Source of the DNA: Acinetobacter sp. N54.MGS-139 | GTDB taxonomy: Bacteria > Pseudomonadota > Gammaproteobacteria > Burkholderiales > Burkholderiaceae_F | DNA: 38,488 nucleotides | Direction: 5' to 3' | NCBI GenBank assembly: GCA_000980495.1 | Contig: LARN01000019.1 | Coordinates: 1-38,488, forward strand | Shown: one piece after another, positions 18,356 to 25,525 of the stretch | Layout of the letters: each line of letters begins with the position of its first letter | Position numbering within the stretch: the first letter of the stretch is position 1 | The notes under the pieces: generated by a model | Seen by the model: only the letters and a program-made list of their open reading frames with translations | Databases searched by the model: none | What the model was told of the DNA's origin: nothing | Position numbers and translations under genes: made by a program

Positions 18356-19402
18356 TTATTTTGTTGCGATCTTGTTGTAACCGCCTTTGTCCATGATTTG
18401 CTGGGCTTTGGCAAGATAAGCCTGCGCTGTCTTGACTTGGTCAAGCAGATAGTTCTGGGCATGCATACCCCAGGAACCGTCCTTCTTAATCATGGCGGCA
18501 ATTTGGTCGGCTTTGTCGAGAAGAAGTCTGGCATCGGTCTGGTCAGCCGGGCTCAGACGAGTAACCTCAAGAAGCTTTCTCATGCGGGGGATGGCACCGG
18601 CGATTTCCTTGTAGCCTTCCTTAATCGGAGTCTGCCACTTCAGAGTTTCACCGTAGACCTCTTTTTGATCCTGATAAATCAGGCCTTCATCGAGTTTGGA
18701 GGTTGCCGCATTGTGGCAGCCTTTGCCTTCGAAGACCGTGTAGTCGGCAGGCGTGTTGCGGGCGCAGCTCCACATGAGATCAACGTATCCGTTTCCGTCT
18801 TCATCCTTGGCCATGACGTAGCCCTTGGCGGTGTCGTCCTTGCCGACTTTGACCTCACCTTCAACCATAGAAGAGGTCTTCGGGTCTACTAAGATCTTGT
18901 AAGTGTGGATACGGCGCAGAGCCTTCGGACCGGCGGCCTTCTGATCGGTCGAGTAGTCGGCGGCAGAGGCGACGTTCGGCATATGGCAGGCGATGCAGTC
19001 GAGCTTGTCATGTGTATCGGTGTGCGCAAATACATCGGCCTGGACGGTATGGCAGTCCTGACAGGTCTGGCGGATGACGGGCTTATTGACAACGGCCATC
19101 CAGGTGACGCCGTCAAGACTTCTCGGATCGTGACAGGTGTTGCAGCTCACGCCCTTCTGAGCATGGACGCTCATGAAGTGCTGATCGGCTTTTTCATGAT
19201 ATGCCTTGCCGGCGAGCTGGGTCTTTTGGTCTTTGGTCAGATCCGGCTTGGCATCCTTAGCGATACCGAAAGAAGCCATGAACTCAGGTTTTTTGGGGAT
19301 GTTGATTTGATTAACGTTGTAAGAACCTTCTGCGGCGCAGGCGGCGGAAAAGCCGATCGCTGCCAGGCAGGAGAGCGTTAACGTTGTAATTTTGGTAAGC
19401 AT
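18356..19402 (-). CDS. Periplasmic multiheme cytochrome c with a CX15CH heme motif
   Basis: 348 aa from the ATG at 19402, which has AAAGGTG 9 bases upstream (a GTG four codons earlier is the alternative). Sec signal peptide with cut expected near Ala24. Three standard heme sites: CNTCH (87-91), CQDCH (114-118), CIACH (136-140). A fourth site is non-standard: Cys213, fifteen residues, then Cys229-His230. That spacing is known from the sulfite reductase MccA, where a dedicated lyase attaches the active-site heme. The C-terminal helical part (LLLDKADQIAAMIKKDGSWG, MHAQNYLLDQ) recalls the long C-terminal helices of NrfA/MccA-type enzymes, but the protein is half their size. It is either an electron-transfer partner or a compact reductase. 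Lies between ydhW-like and nrfC-like genes. Confidence 0.85.
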   Translation of the reverse strand: MLTKITTLTLSCLAAIGFSAACAAEGSYNVNQINIPKKPEFMASFGIAKDAKPDLTKDQKTQLAGKAYHEKADQHFMSVHAQKGVSCNTCHDPRSLDGVTWMAVVNKPVIRQTCQDCHTVQADVFAHTDTHDKLDCIACHMPNVASAADYSTDQKAAGPKALRRIHTYKILVDPKTSSMVEGEVKVGKDDTAKGYVMAKDEDGNGYVDLMWSCARNTPADYTVFEGKGCHNAATSKLDEGLIYQDQKEVYGETLKWQTPIKEGYKEIAGAIPRMRKLLEVTRLSPADQTDARLLLDKADQIAAMIKKDGSWGMHAQNYLLDQVKTAQAYLAKAQQIMDKGGYNKIATK

Positions 19403-19459
19403 AGTATTTTGCACCTTTATGTCGGCGGTCCGCTCAAGGCGTCCCGCCGGGAGTCTTTA

Positions 19460-20257
19460 CTAGAGCATTTGAGCGTCGCCCTGATCCATTTCTTCCGCGA
19501 GGAAATCCGCCATTGCATCTTCAAGATAAGTTGAAGAGTAGAGATAGACGGTTCCGGCGGATGTGACGGTCACCCGAATGTCTTTGGCGTTTGGGTCTTC
19601 AGCGATTCGGTCGAGAACATCCTGAATGATGGTCGGATCGATTCGGAAGGGCGCAAATTCAAAGGTGAACACTCCGACCGGACGCGGATAGACGCGGGAA
19701 CTCTCGCGAACCGTGTCCAAAATCTGCTCGTAGGGATTGTTCTGCGTAGAAAGCAGACGGGCATACGAGGCAGAAAGCAGCGGAGAGAAATGGTAATAGT
19801 GCTTGCTGTCCCAGCTCGTGAGATCTTCAATGCCGTACTGACCCTTGAGTACTTCTGCCAAAACGGTTTCGAAGTACTCCGGCGTGATCTCTCTGGGTGC
19901 GGGCTCAGCTTCTGCCGGCTCTTCTTTCAGGTCGGCAAGACTTAATTCGCCGCTGAAGAGAGAACCGAACATCTGTCTGCGGGAGATCAGTCGTCTGCGT
20001 TCTTTCTCTTCGGGGCTGTCGTCGGCCTTGTTGCGCAGCTTTCTTTCCATTTCCGGGATGGCTTCATATTCGGCCTTGATCTGAGAGACGGGAATAGGCT
20101 GCTGCATAGGAGCCTTGCTGAGAAATTCGTCGCGAAGATCTTCATGCGTCACAAGTTCAACCTTGCGGCTGTGTTCGGTAATCAGATCGATCAGCAGGAC
20201 GATGTCAGCTTTGAGCTGGGCGGCATCCGTTACGGAGTTGGTATCAGGGTGATTCAT
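19460..20257 (-). CDS. Hypothetical protein in the YdhW position of the operon
   Basis: 265 aa, acidic, no signal peptide and no membrane helix. The N-terminal half is helical and charged (about 1-115, including a Glu/Pro-rich linker near 110-125). The C-terminal half (ITPEYFETVLAEVLKGQYGI, then YPRPVGVFTFEFAPFRIDP) looks like a compact alpha/beta domain. I see no cofactor motif. Its place between the AOR-family gene and the Fe-S subunit equals that of ydhW in E. coli ydhYVWXUT, so a shared role as an assembly chaperone or structural subunit is inferred from position only. It starts 12 bases after the AOR gene stop, so the two are co-translated. Confidence 0.7.
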   Translation of the reverse strand: MNHPDTNSVTDAAQLKADIVLLIDLITEHSRKVELVTHEDLRDEFLSKAPMQQPIPVSQIKAEYEAIPEMERKLRNKADDSPEEKERRRLISRRQMFGSLFSGELSLADLKEEPAEAEPAPREITPEYFETVLAEVLKGQYGIEDLTSWDSKHYYHFSPLLSASYARLLSTQNNPYEQILDTVRESSRVYPRPVGVFTFEFAPFRIDPTIIQDVLDRIAEDPNAKDIRVTVTSAGTVYLYSSTYLEDAMADFLAEEMDQGDAQML

Positions 20258-20268
20258 AAGTTACTGCT

Positions 20269-22284
20269 CTATTTTCCGGGGATTAAACCTTCTTTCTGCA
20301 TGACAGGGATAACGAATTCGAGATTGATATCCTTGTAAGCCTGTTCGGTCGGGGCGCCGGTGGCGGGATCCCAATTGATCAGCTTGAAGAAGATATCGAA
20401 GCTCTTTTCGATGTCGTCTTTATCCATGCGGATCGTGCCTTTCGTGAATGCGGGTCTGTCTTTGGCATCTTTAAAGATCCAGCCCGGATAGAAGTCGTGG
20501 TTCTTGCGCATGTTGACTTCATTCATTTCACGCATTGTGTAGGCGCGATGCAGTGTGAAGGCGCGGAAGCCGGCGTCATCAAGCTGCTTGGCAGTTGTGT
20601 TTCTGCCGGTTAAGGCGCGATAAACCTTACCTTCCATATCATCGTCACCGATATAGTTTTCAGACTTGTTCGGAGAGACAACCCACGGAGCCATCCAGGA
20701 GCAAAGACCGAGCATGTCGTGCAGTTCCTTGCGGCAGATGATCCAGCGCAGACGGCGCATCTTAGCCTCGTTGGTAGGCTTGTAATCGCCGATTTCGTCC
20801 ACGGCGTCGCCGCTGCCCCAGAAGTGTTCGGCAATCTGCTTCTTCACGCTGATCGGCAGACCGCTGCGTGTGAAGTTCACGGTGCCGTGGCACATCGGGT
20901 CACGGTTGTAGAGGCAGTTGAGGACGACGCCGACCTGACCGTCGTCTTCGTTGGCGTGATGTTTCAGATGACCGAGGCCCCAGTAATTCGTCGATCCGTC
21001 GTTGGACCAGTCGGATTCCTGAATGCCGAAATGACCGAGCATGTAGGGAGTGCTTTCGCCGAGCCATTTGCCCATTTCACCCTGACGGTAAGCGATGCGC
21101 TGGAACAAATCCTGCAGGAAGGAAGCGTCGCAGTCTTCGATCTTCTGCCAAGGAATGGAGTTGTATTCTTTTTCGGGAAGAACTTTCTTCCAGAGACCCT
21201 TGACGTACATCTTCTTGAAGTCGCGGTGGAGCTGACCGTAGTTGCACCATACGCCGAGGTCATCCATTGTCTGGATGCCGACCATGGAAGCATGGCGGGC
21301 GGCGGCTTCTTCGTCTTCAACGATGGAGTAGCAGCGCAGCGGGCAGGAGTAGCAGCCGTTGTTGCGAACCTGAATCTTTAAACCCTGAGGTTTGCCGAGG
21401 AAGAACTGGCTGGCGCACCAGCGATAGGAAATCTTGTTGGGGCTGCGCATATCTTCGCCGAGGATAATCGGCGGATTGGCTTTCTGCCAAACATTGCCCG
21501 GCATACCGTTCCAGCGGCTGCCCGGAGCCCAGAATTCAAACAAGGGGTTCGGTGCGGACGGAACGACGTGCTGGTTCAGAGAACCGAACAGATCGATGTT
21601 GCGTTCGGTGATCTTCTGCCATTCTTTCTTGTCGGCATGGATGTGGATCGGCTGGTCGCCCTGAATGACGACGCCTTTGAGCTTCTTGGAGCCGAAGATG
21701 GAACCGATACCGCCGCCGGAGTGCTGACGGGCGCTGATCAGAACGGACATCGGAACAAGGTTTTCACCGGCCGGTCCGATTACGGCGATGGAAGCCATCG
21801 GAGAGGTTTGGTCGGCAAGCATCTGCTGTGCGCGGCGAGTGGCTTGGCCCCAAATACCTTTAGCGTCGCGCAGTTCGAAATTGTCGTTATTGATGTAGAG
21901 GTAGACCGGTTTTTCGGATTTGCCTTCGATGATGAAGTCATAGCCGGCCTGTTTCAGGCGAGCGGCCATATCGCCGCCGATGTGGGCCGAGGCAATCATC
22001 GGCATCGGATAGATTGTCGGATAAATGGTTGTAATAGAAGTACGGCTGGAGCAAAGAGCGCCGGATCCGGAGAAAGGTCCCGGAGCGATCACGATCTTGT
22101 TGGCTTCATCGAGCGGCTGAGTCTTCGGAGGAACTTCGTCCCAGAAGACACGGTATCCCAGAGCGGTTCCGCCGATTTCATCTTTGAATCTCGGGAACGT
22201 CGGTTCTTTAGTGATTTTGCCGGTTGTTAGATTTACACGCAGGCCCTGACCGGTGTAGCCATATCTTTTTTGAATTGTGTCCAT
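20269..22284 (-). CDS. Aldehyde:ferredoxin oxidoreductase-family tungsten/molybdenum enzyme, YdhV-like
   Basis: 671 aa, full AOR length. The N-terminus RYGYTGQGLRVNLTTGKIT is the family start, and IAPGPFSGSGA plus ARQHSGGGIGSIFGSKKLKG belong to the bis-pterin-binding N-terminal domain. The [4Fe-4S] ligands are Cys311, Cys314, Cys318 (CYSCPLRC) and Cys528 in the family motif DMLGLC. Characterised AORs oxidise aldehydes or reduce carboxylates using tungsten bis-pyranopterin; E. coli YdhV is an uncharacterised relative, and others reduce aromatic or unsaturated substrates. No signal peptide is present although its ferredoxin partner has one. RBS AAGGAACTGCT. The divergent moeA-like gene fits the cofactor need. 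Confidence 0.9.
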   Translation of the reverse strand: MDTIQKRYGYTGQGLRVNLTTGKITKEPTFPRFKDEIGGTALGYRVFWDEVPPKTQPLDEANKIVIAPGPFSGSGALCSSRTSITTIYPTIYPMPMIASAHIGGDMAARLKQAGYDFIIEGKSEKPVYLYINNDNFELRDAKGIWGQATRRAQQMLADQTSPMASIAVIGPAGENLVPMSVLISARQHSGGGIGSIFGSKKLKGVVIQGDQPIHIHADKKEWQKITERNIDLFGSLNQHVVPSAPNPLFEFWAPGSRWNGMPGNVWQKANPPIILGEDMRSPNKISYRWCASQFFLGKPQGLKIQVRNNGCYSCPLRCYSIVEDEEAAARHASMVGIQTMDDLGVWCNYGQLHRDFKKMYVKGLWKKVLPEKEYNSIPWQKIEDCDASFLQDLFQRIAYRQGEMGKWLGESTPYMLGHFGIQESDWSNDGSTNYWGLGHLKHHANEDDGQVGVVLNCLYNRDPMCHGTVNFTRSGLPISVKKQIAEHFWGSGDAVDEIGDYKPTNEAKMRRLRWIICRKELHDMLGLCSWMAPWVVSPNKSENYIGDDDMEGKVYRALTGRNTTAKQLDDAGFRAFTLHRAYTMREMNEVNMRKNHDFYPGWIFKDAKDRPAFTKGTIRMDKDDIEKSFDIFFKLINWDPATGAPTEQAYKDINLEFVIPVMQKEGLIPGK

Positions 22285-22305
22285 AGCAGTTCCTTAGAGA
22301 TTTAA

Positions 22306-23010
22306 TTAACCATGGCAGACCGAGCACTGGTTAGCATTTTCTTCAGGCAGATAACCGTGGGTCGGACGTCTGGCCGGTTCGCCGGAACGATCTTTCCAAG
22401 GCATATAGGTCAGAGCGGCAGCCGGGCAGGCTTTCACGCATTTCGGTTCGCCGTCGCAGAGGAAGCACTTGCTGGCTTTCTGTTTTTCGCGGTCGAAGCT
22501 CATCATGTCCCACGGACAGGCCTTCTGGCAGAGTCCGCAGCCGATGCACTTGTCTTCATCCACATAGTGGGCGCCGGTCTTGGGATCGACGTGGATGGCA
22601 CCCTGCGGGCAGGCATTGGCGCAGGGGACCGGGTGAGCGCACTGGCGGCACGTGTCTTGATAGACGGTGCTGTCGCCCCAGACGCCCTGCAAGGGACGAG
22701 CGCCCGGATTGCCCGGACCGTACCAAATATTGCGGCCGATACGAATACGAGCCAAAACCGGATCGTTCTTACCGTCGTTAAATTCGGTACAAGCCATTTC
22801 GCAGCGCTGGCAGTCGACGCAGAGAGAGGGATCGCCGACGATTAAGCCCTTGGGTGTTTCCAAAATGATGTAGGGCTGAGCGCCGGTCTGCGCGCGGGCT
22901 TGATTCATAGCAGCAAATGCTGCGGTTACGGTAGCTACCTGCAGGAAGCCGCGTCGAGTAATGTCTTGGGGCAGATTTACCCGAGACATTAGGTCTTTCA
23001 GATCAAACAT
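22306..23010 (-). CDS. YdhY-like 4Fe-4S ferredoxin subunit with Tat signal and C-terminal CXXCH
   Basis: 234 aa. The N-terminus holds a Tat-type signal (DITRRGFLQVATVTAAFAA, then AQA cleavage region near 40). Four clusters follow: CVDCQRCEMAC, CRQCAHPVPCANAC, CIGCGLCQKAC and CFLCDGEPKCVKAC. The last six residues are CSVCHG, a possible heme c attachment site (229-233). It is placed directly before the AOR-family gene (21 bases), as ydhY before ydhV in E. coli, and is the probable electron partner of that enzyme. AGGAGAAATT lies upstream of the ATG. The Tat signal means it works in the periplasm unless the signal is retained. Confidence 0.88.
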   Translation of the reverse strand: MFDLKDLMSRVNLPQDITRRGFLQVATVTAAFAAMNQARAQTGAQPYIILETPKGLIVGDPSLCVDCQRCEMACTEFNDGKNDPVLARIRIGRNIWYGPGNPGARPLQGVWGDSTVYQDTCRQCAHPVPCANACPQGAIHVDPKTGAHYVDEDKCIGCGLCQKACPWDMMSFDREKQKASKCFLCDGEPKCVKACPAAALTYMPWKDRSGEPARRPTHGYLPEENANQCSVCHG

Positions 23011-23036
23011 GATTTCAATTTCTCCTGATGGAGGAA

Positions 23037-23051
23037 CGACAGAGACTGTCG
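23037..23051 (-). promoter_or_regulatory. Small hairpin in the ydhY-like leader
   Basis: CGACAG and CTGTCG make a 6-bp stem with a 3-base loop about 15 bases upstream of the ydhY-like RBS. A second weak pair, GAGGAC/GTCCTC (about 23066-23089), lies further upstream. They may stabilise the mRNA segment between the 49-residue gene and ydhY; no switch is evident. Confidence 0.25.
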
Positions 23052-23112
23052 CAGAGAGAGCGCAGAGGACAAAAATGGGGACGTCCTCGGCGAGTCCGTT
23101 TTGGTGCAGTGA

Positions 23113-23262
23113 TTAGTTACGGGCAGCAGACCAGCCGTCGCTTCCGACCGGTTTAATCGTCCAGCGAGTGCGAAGGATCGGTTCTGTGGCGGAGAAAACA
23201 ACCGAACGAAGCTCTGGAGAAAGAGCTTTTGCGTAAACTACTTCTTTGAATCGGGTTGTCAT
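23113..23262 (-). CDS. Small protein, 49 aa, first gene of the redox operon
   Basis: ATG at 23262-23260 with GCGGAG ribosome-binding sequence 8 bases upstream; stop TAA at 23113-23115. The product begins MTTRFKEVVYAKALSPELR and ends KPVGSDGWSAARN. It has no cysteine, no signal peptide and no membrane segment, and includes the positively charged stretch RTRWTIKP. It lies 102 bases before the ydhY-like gene on the same strand and is the gene nearest the divergent promoter region. It may be a small subunit, chaperone or regulatory leader. I do not recognise a family; support is the strong RBS and position. Confidence 0.6.
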   Translation of the reverse strand: MTTRFKEVVYAKALSPELRSVVFSATEPILRTRWTIKPVGSDGWSAARN

Positions 23263-23376
23263 TTTGTTCTCCGCAGCTATTCACTGCACTTGGGGTGTTA
23301 TGTCGACACGGTTTGTTACAGTCCGCTTTCGACACGAACAAGTTCTAACAATTTGTAATATTCTTGAAAAGAACTT

Positions 23377-23390
23377 TTGTAGAGTTACAA
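23377..23390. promoter_or_regulatory. Palindrome TTGTA-N4-TACAA in the divergent promoter region
   Basis: A perfect 5-4-5 palindrome of the same architecture as CRP/FNR-family operators (FNR: TTGAT-N4-ATCAA). It lies in the 200-base gap between the redox operon and the moeA-like gene, 73 bases before the moeA start. E. coli ydhYVWXUT is FNR-regulated, so an anaerobic regulator is plausible. The TCGACA sequence also occurs twice nearby (about 23311 and 23328). Confidence 0.4.
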
Positions 23391-23462
23391 AAATTTTTAC
23401 TGGATACGTAAAGTAAATACCCATCTAAAAGAAGAGCAAAAACTGTTAAGGATCAACAAAAT

Positions 23463-24632
23463 ATGAATGGCTGTTTTGTACTTTACCCCTTTAAGTTAGG
23501 AGAAACCCTAACAAAAAGAATAAATGTAGGTATAAGCACGGACAATAGTTTCGGATGTGAACTCGCTGAAAATGTTGTTTGCATGGAAGACATTCCGCCT
23601 TATGACGTGTCGCTGAGAGACGGATGGGCGATCTGCTCAAGCGAGGGTAATCACACCTTAACGGGAGAACCGGTTAAAAACGGGGAGCAGCCTGCTTTGT
23701 TACAAAAAAACGGCGCTTGCTGGATAAATACCGGCGGATATCTTCCGATCGGAGCCGATGCTGTTGTATCGGACTCGGATCCGCAGGCACTGGATTTTGC
23801 TGCAGATGTGTATCCTTACGAGAACGTACTTCCGAAAGGAACGGAGTGGACCAAGGGCTCTCTAATCCTGAAAAAAGGCACCGTCCTCGGCGCCGGGGCG
23901 CAGGCTCTGCTCTTTGAGGCAGGAATTGAGAATATTCGCGTTTGGAAGCGTCCCTCGGCTGCGATCCTGGCGACGGGACACGAGATTGCGGAAGCCGGCG
24001 CGCGCAACTCTGCCGGGCGGCATTCCAGCAATGCGGTTTATCTCATGAATCTCCTTTCAGGAATGGGGCTGACGGATACGGCGATCTTTTACGCCAGGGA
24101 CGAAGCGAATTCGATTGCCGATCGTTTGGAAGTGCTGGCACAAAGTTTTGACTTCGTTATTACCGTCGGAGGTACCGGACAAGGCAAGAGTGATGTGCTG
24201 CGTCTTGCTCTGAAACGAGCCGGAGCAAAGCAGTCCGAAGATCAGACAAAACTTTCGAGTTCTCTGCCATTTGTGTGCGCGAATCTTAAGGACGCAGTGT
24301 TGTTCGGACTTCCCGGTAATCCCCTCGGGTTCGTCAACATTGTTCAGCGCGTTGTGCTTCCCGTGATTTGGCAGTCTTTCCGAACGGATCCTTTCTTTGT
24401 TAGACGTCAAAAAGTATTCATGGGATTTGATTACGAAGGCAAAGCCGGAGACATCTGTGTGCAGCTCGCGCCCTTCGAGGGTAAGGTCATCGCGCTCCCT
24501 GTACAGAAGGGAAGCGGGCGCTCGTCGGCTTTTCGTGATGCCGCCGCTGTGATTCCGAATCCTCAGGGCAGAAAGATTGAGGCAGGGGAGGCTGTGGAGG
24601 CGCAGATGTTTTTTAACGGTTTATTGGGCTGA
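23463..24632 (+). CDS. MoeA-like molybdopterin molybdenumtransferase
   Basis: 389 aa, MoeA family, which inserts molybdate or tungstate into adenylated pyranopterin. Family landmarks in order: PPYDVSLRDGWAI (variant of SAMDGYA), GACWINTGGYLPIGADAVV, VLPKGTEWTKGSLILKKGT, LATGHEI, SSNAVYLMNLL, VITVGGTGQGKSDV (variant of TGGVSVGDYD), LFGLPGNPLGF. The C-terminal domain IV is present. The variant motifs mark it as a divergent paralogue rather than the housekeeping MoeA. It is transcribed away from the AOR-family operon and shares its promoter gap, so it probably serves that enzyme's cofactor, possibly with tungsten. Confidence 0.87.
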   Translation: MNGCFVLYPFKLGETLTKRINVGISTDNSFGCELAENVVCMEDIPPYDVSLRDGWAICSSEGNHTLTGEPVKNGEQPALLQKNGACWINTGGYLPIGADAVVSDSDPQALDFAADVYPYENVLPKGTEWTKGSLILKKGTVLGAGAQALLFEAGIENIRVWKRPSAAILATGHEIAEAGARNSAGRHSSNAVYLMNLLSGMGLTDTAIFYARDEANSIADRLEVLAQSFDFVITVGGTGQGKSDVLRLALKRAGAKQSEDQTKLSSSLPFVCANLKDAVLFGLPGNPLGFVNIVQRVVLPVIWQSFRTDPFFVRRQKVFMGFDYEGKAGDICVQLAPFEGKVIALPVQKGSGRSSAFRDAAAVIPNPQGRKIEAGEAVEAQMFFNGLLG

Positions 24633-24683
24633 GCCTCTTTCACCTCGGTAAGATAGATTAGAAAATCAAAAAACTTAAGTCAC

Positions 24684-25388
24684 ATGACCCGTTTGACCCG
24701 ATTGTCAGCTGCCGCGCAGGCGCACTATGTTGTTCTCAGAAGTGTGCCGGAGATCTCATTGATTCCGTTTGATAAGAACATCGAGAAGCTCTTTCAGATC
24801 TTCTCCGACGGCTCGCGTGCCTACAACACCGACATTTCGGCCTTTGCGGTCTTTACCGACCAAATCCATCTGCTGCTGACGCCGCGAGAAAAAGCGGAAG
24901 ATCTCTCACGCTTTGTGCAGCAGCTCAGCCGCCTTTACAGCCATTACTTTAATGATGAGTTTTCCCGCAACGGCAAGATTTGGCAGGGTCGATTTGAATC
25001 CTCTCTTCTACAGGGAAAAGGCAGACTTTTGGCGGCGACGATTTATATGGAGTGGCTGCCGTTTGTATACGGCTACGGAGAGCCGCAGTTTTATCCGTGG
25101 AGCAGCTACTTCCATCACGCCGGCATCCGCAGCGATTACTTCATGGTGCCTTCCAATGAGTATTGGGCACTCGGCAATACACCGTTTGAACGGCAAAAAA
25201 CCTACAAAGATCTTTTTGAACGCGGTCCCGATAAGGCTTTTGGTGAGCGTCTGATGGACTGCGTAAAGCGCGGCTGGCCGATCGCAGAGAAAAAATTTCT
25301 GGAATCCATCGGCGTTGAGGCGGAAAGAATAGCGCCGCAGCGCGGAAGAGGTCGCCCCCGCAAGACGGCAACAGAAAACCCTCTTTAA
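24684..25388 (+). CDS. RAYT-like Y1 transposase-family protein, HUH motif altered
   Basis: 234 aa of the REP-associated tyrosine transposase family in its betaproteobacterial form: FAVFTDQIHLLLTPREKAED, LSRLYSHYFNDEFSRNGKIW, QGRFESSLL, YPWSSYFHHAG, YWALGNTPFERQ. The candidate nucleophile is a tyrosine in SRLYSHYF. The HUH metal motif, normally NHVHLL, reads DQIHLL, so the first histidine is glutamine. The C-terminus ends in a GRGRPRK AT-hook-like tail. No terminal repeats flank it, as expected for single-copy RAYTs. It probably acts on genomic repeats or has been domesticated; the His loss argues against normal nicking. Confidence 0.8.
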   Translation: MTRLTRLSAAAQAHYVVLRSVPEISLIPFDKNIEKLFQIFSDGSRAYNTDISAFAVFTDQIHLLLTPREKAEDLSRFVQQLSRLYSHYFNDEFSRNGKIWQGRFESSLLQGKGRLLAATIYMEWLPFVYGYGEPQFYPWSSYFHHAGIRSDYFMVPSNEYWALGNTPFERQKTYKDLFERGPDKAFGERLMDCVKRGWPIAEKKFLESIGVEAERIAPQRGRGRPRKTATENPL

Positions 25389-25390
25389 TC

Positions 25391-25440
25391 TGACACTAAT
25401 TTATCGAACAAGAAAAGAAAAATTTTATATATTAGTGTCA
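25391..25440. repeat. 10-bp inverted repeat with 30-base spacer upstream of gltB
   Basis: TGACACTAAT (25391-25400) and ATTAGTGTCA (25431-25440) are perfect inverted copies, 2 bases after the RAYT-like stop and 86 bases before gltB. There is no T tract after it, so it is not a standard terminator. It may be a pair of regulator half-sites for gltBD or a RAYT-related palindrome. Confidence 0.5.
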
Positions 25441-25525
25441 CCTTGAAATATTTCGTTATATTTAGCGAAGTTAAATCCTCTATAACAAAAAAGTCTTCAA
25501 TAAAGAATCCATTCAGGAGAACCCC

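Noticed and set aside
22998..23201. 67-codon minus-strand frame upstream of the ydhY-like gene
   Set aside because: It overlaps the 49-aa gene in another frame and lacks a ribosome-binding site; the 49-aa frame has both a strong RBS and better composition.
24684..25388. Active insertion sequence
   Set aside because: No terminal inverted repeats, no target duplication and an altered HUH motif; it fits a single-copy RAYT-type gene instead.
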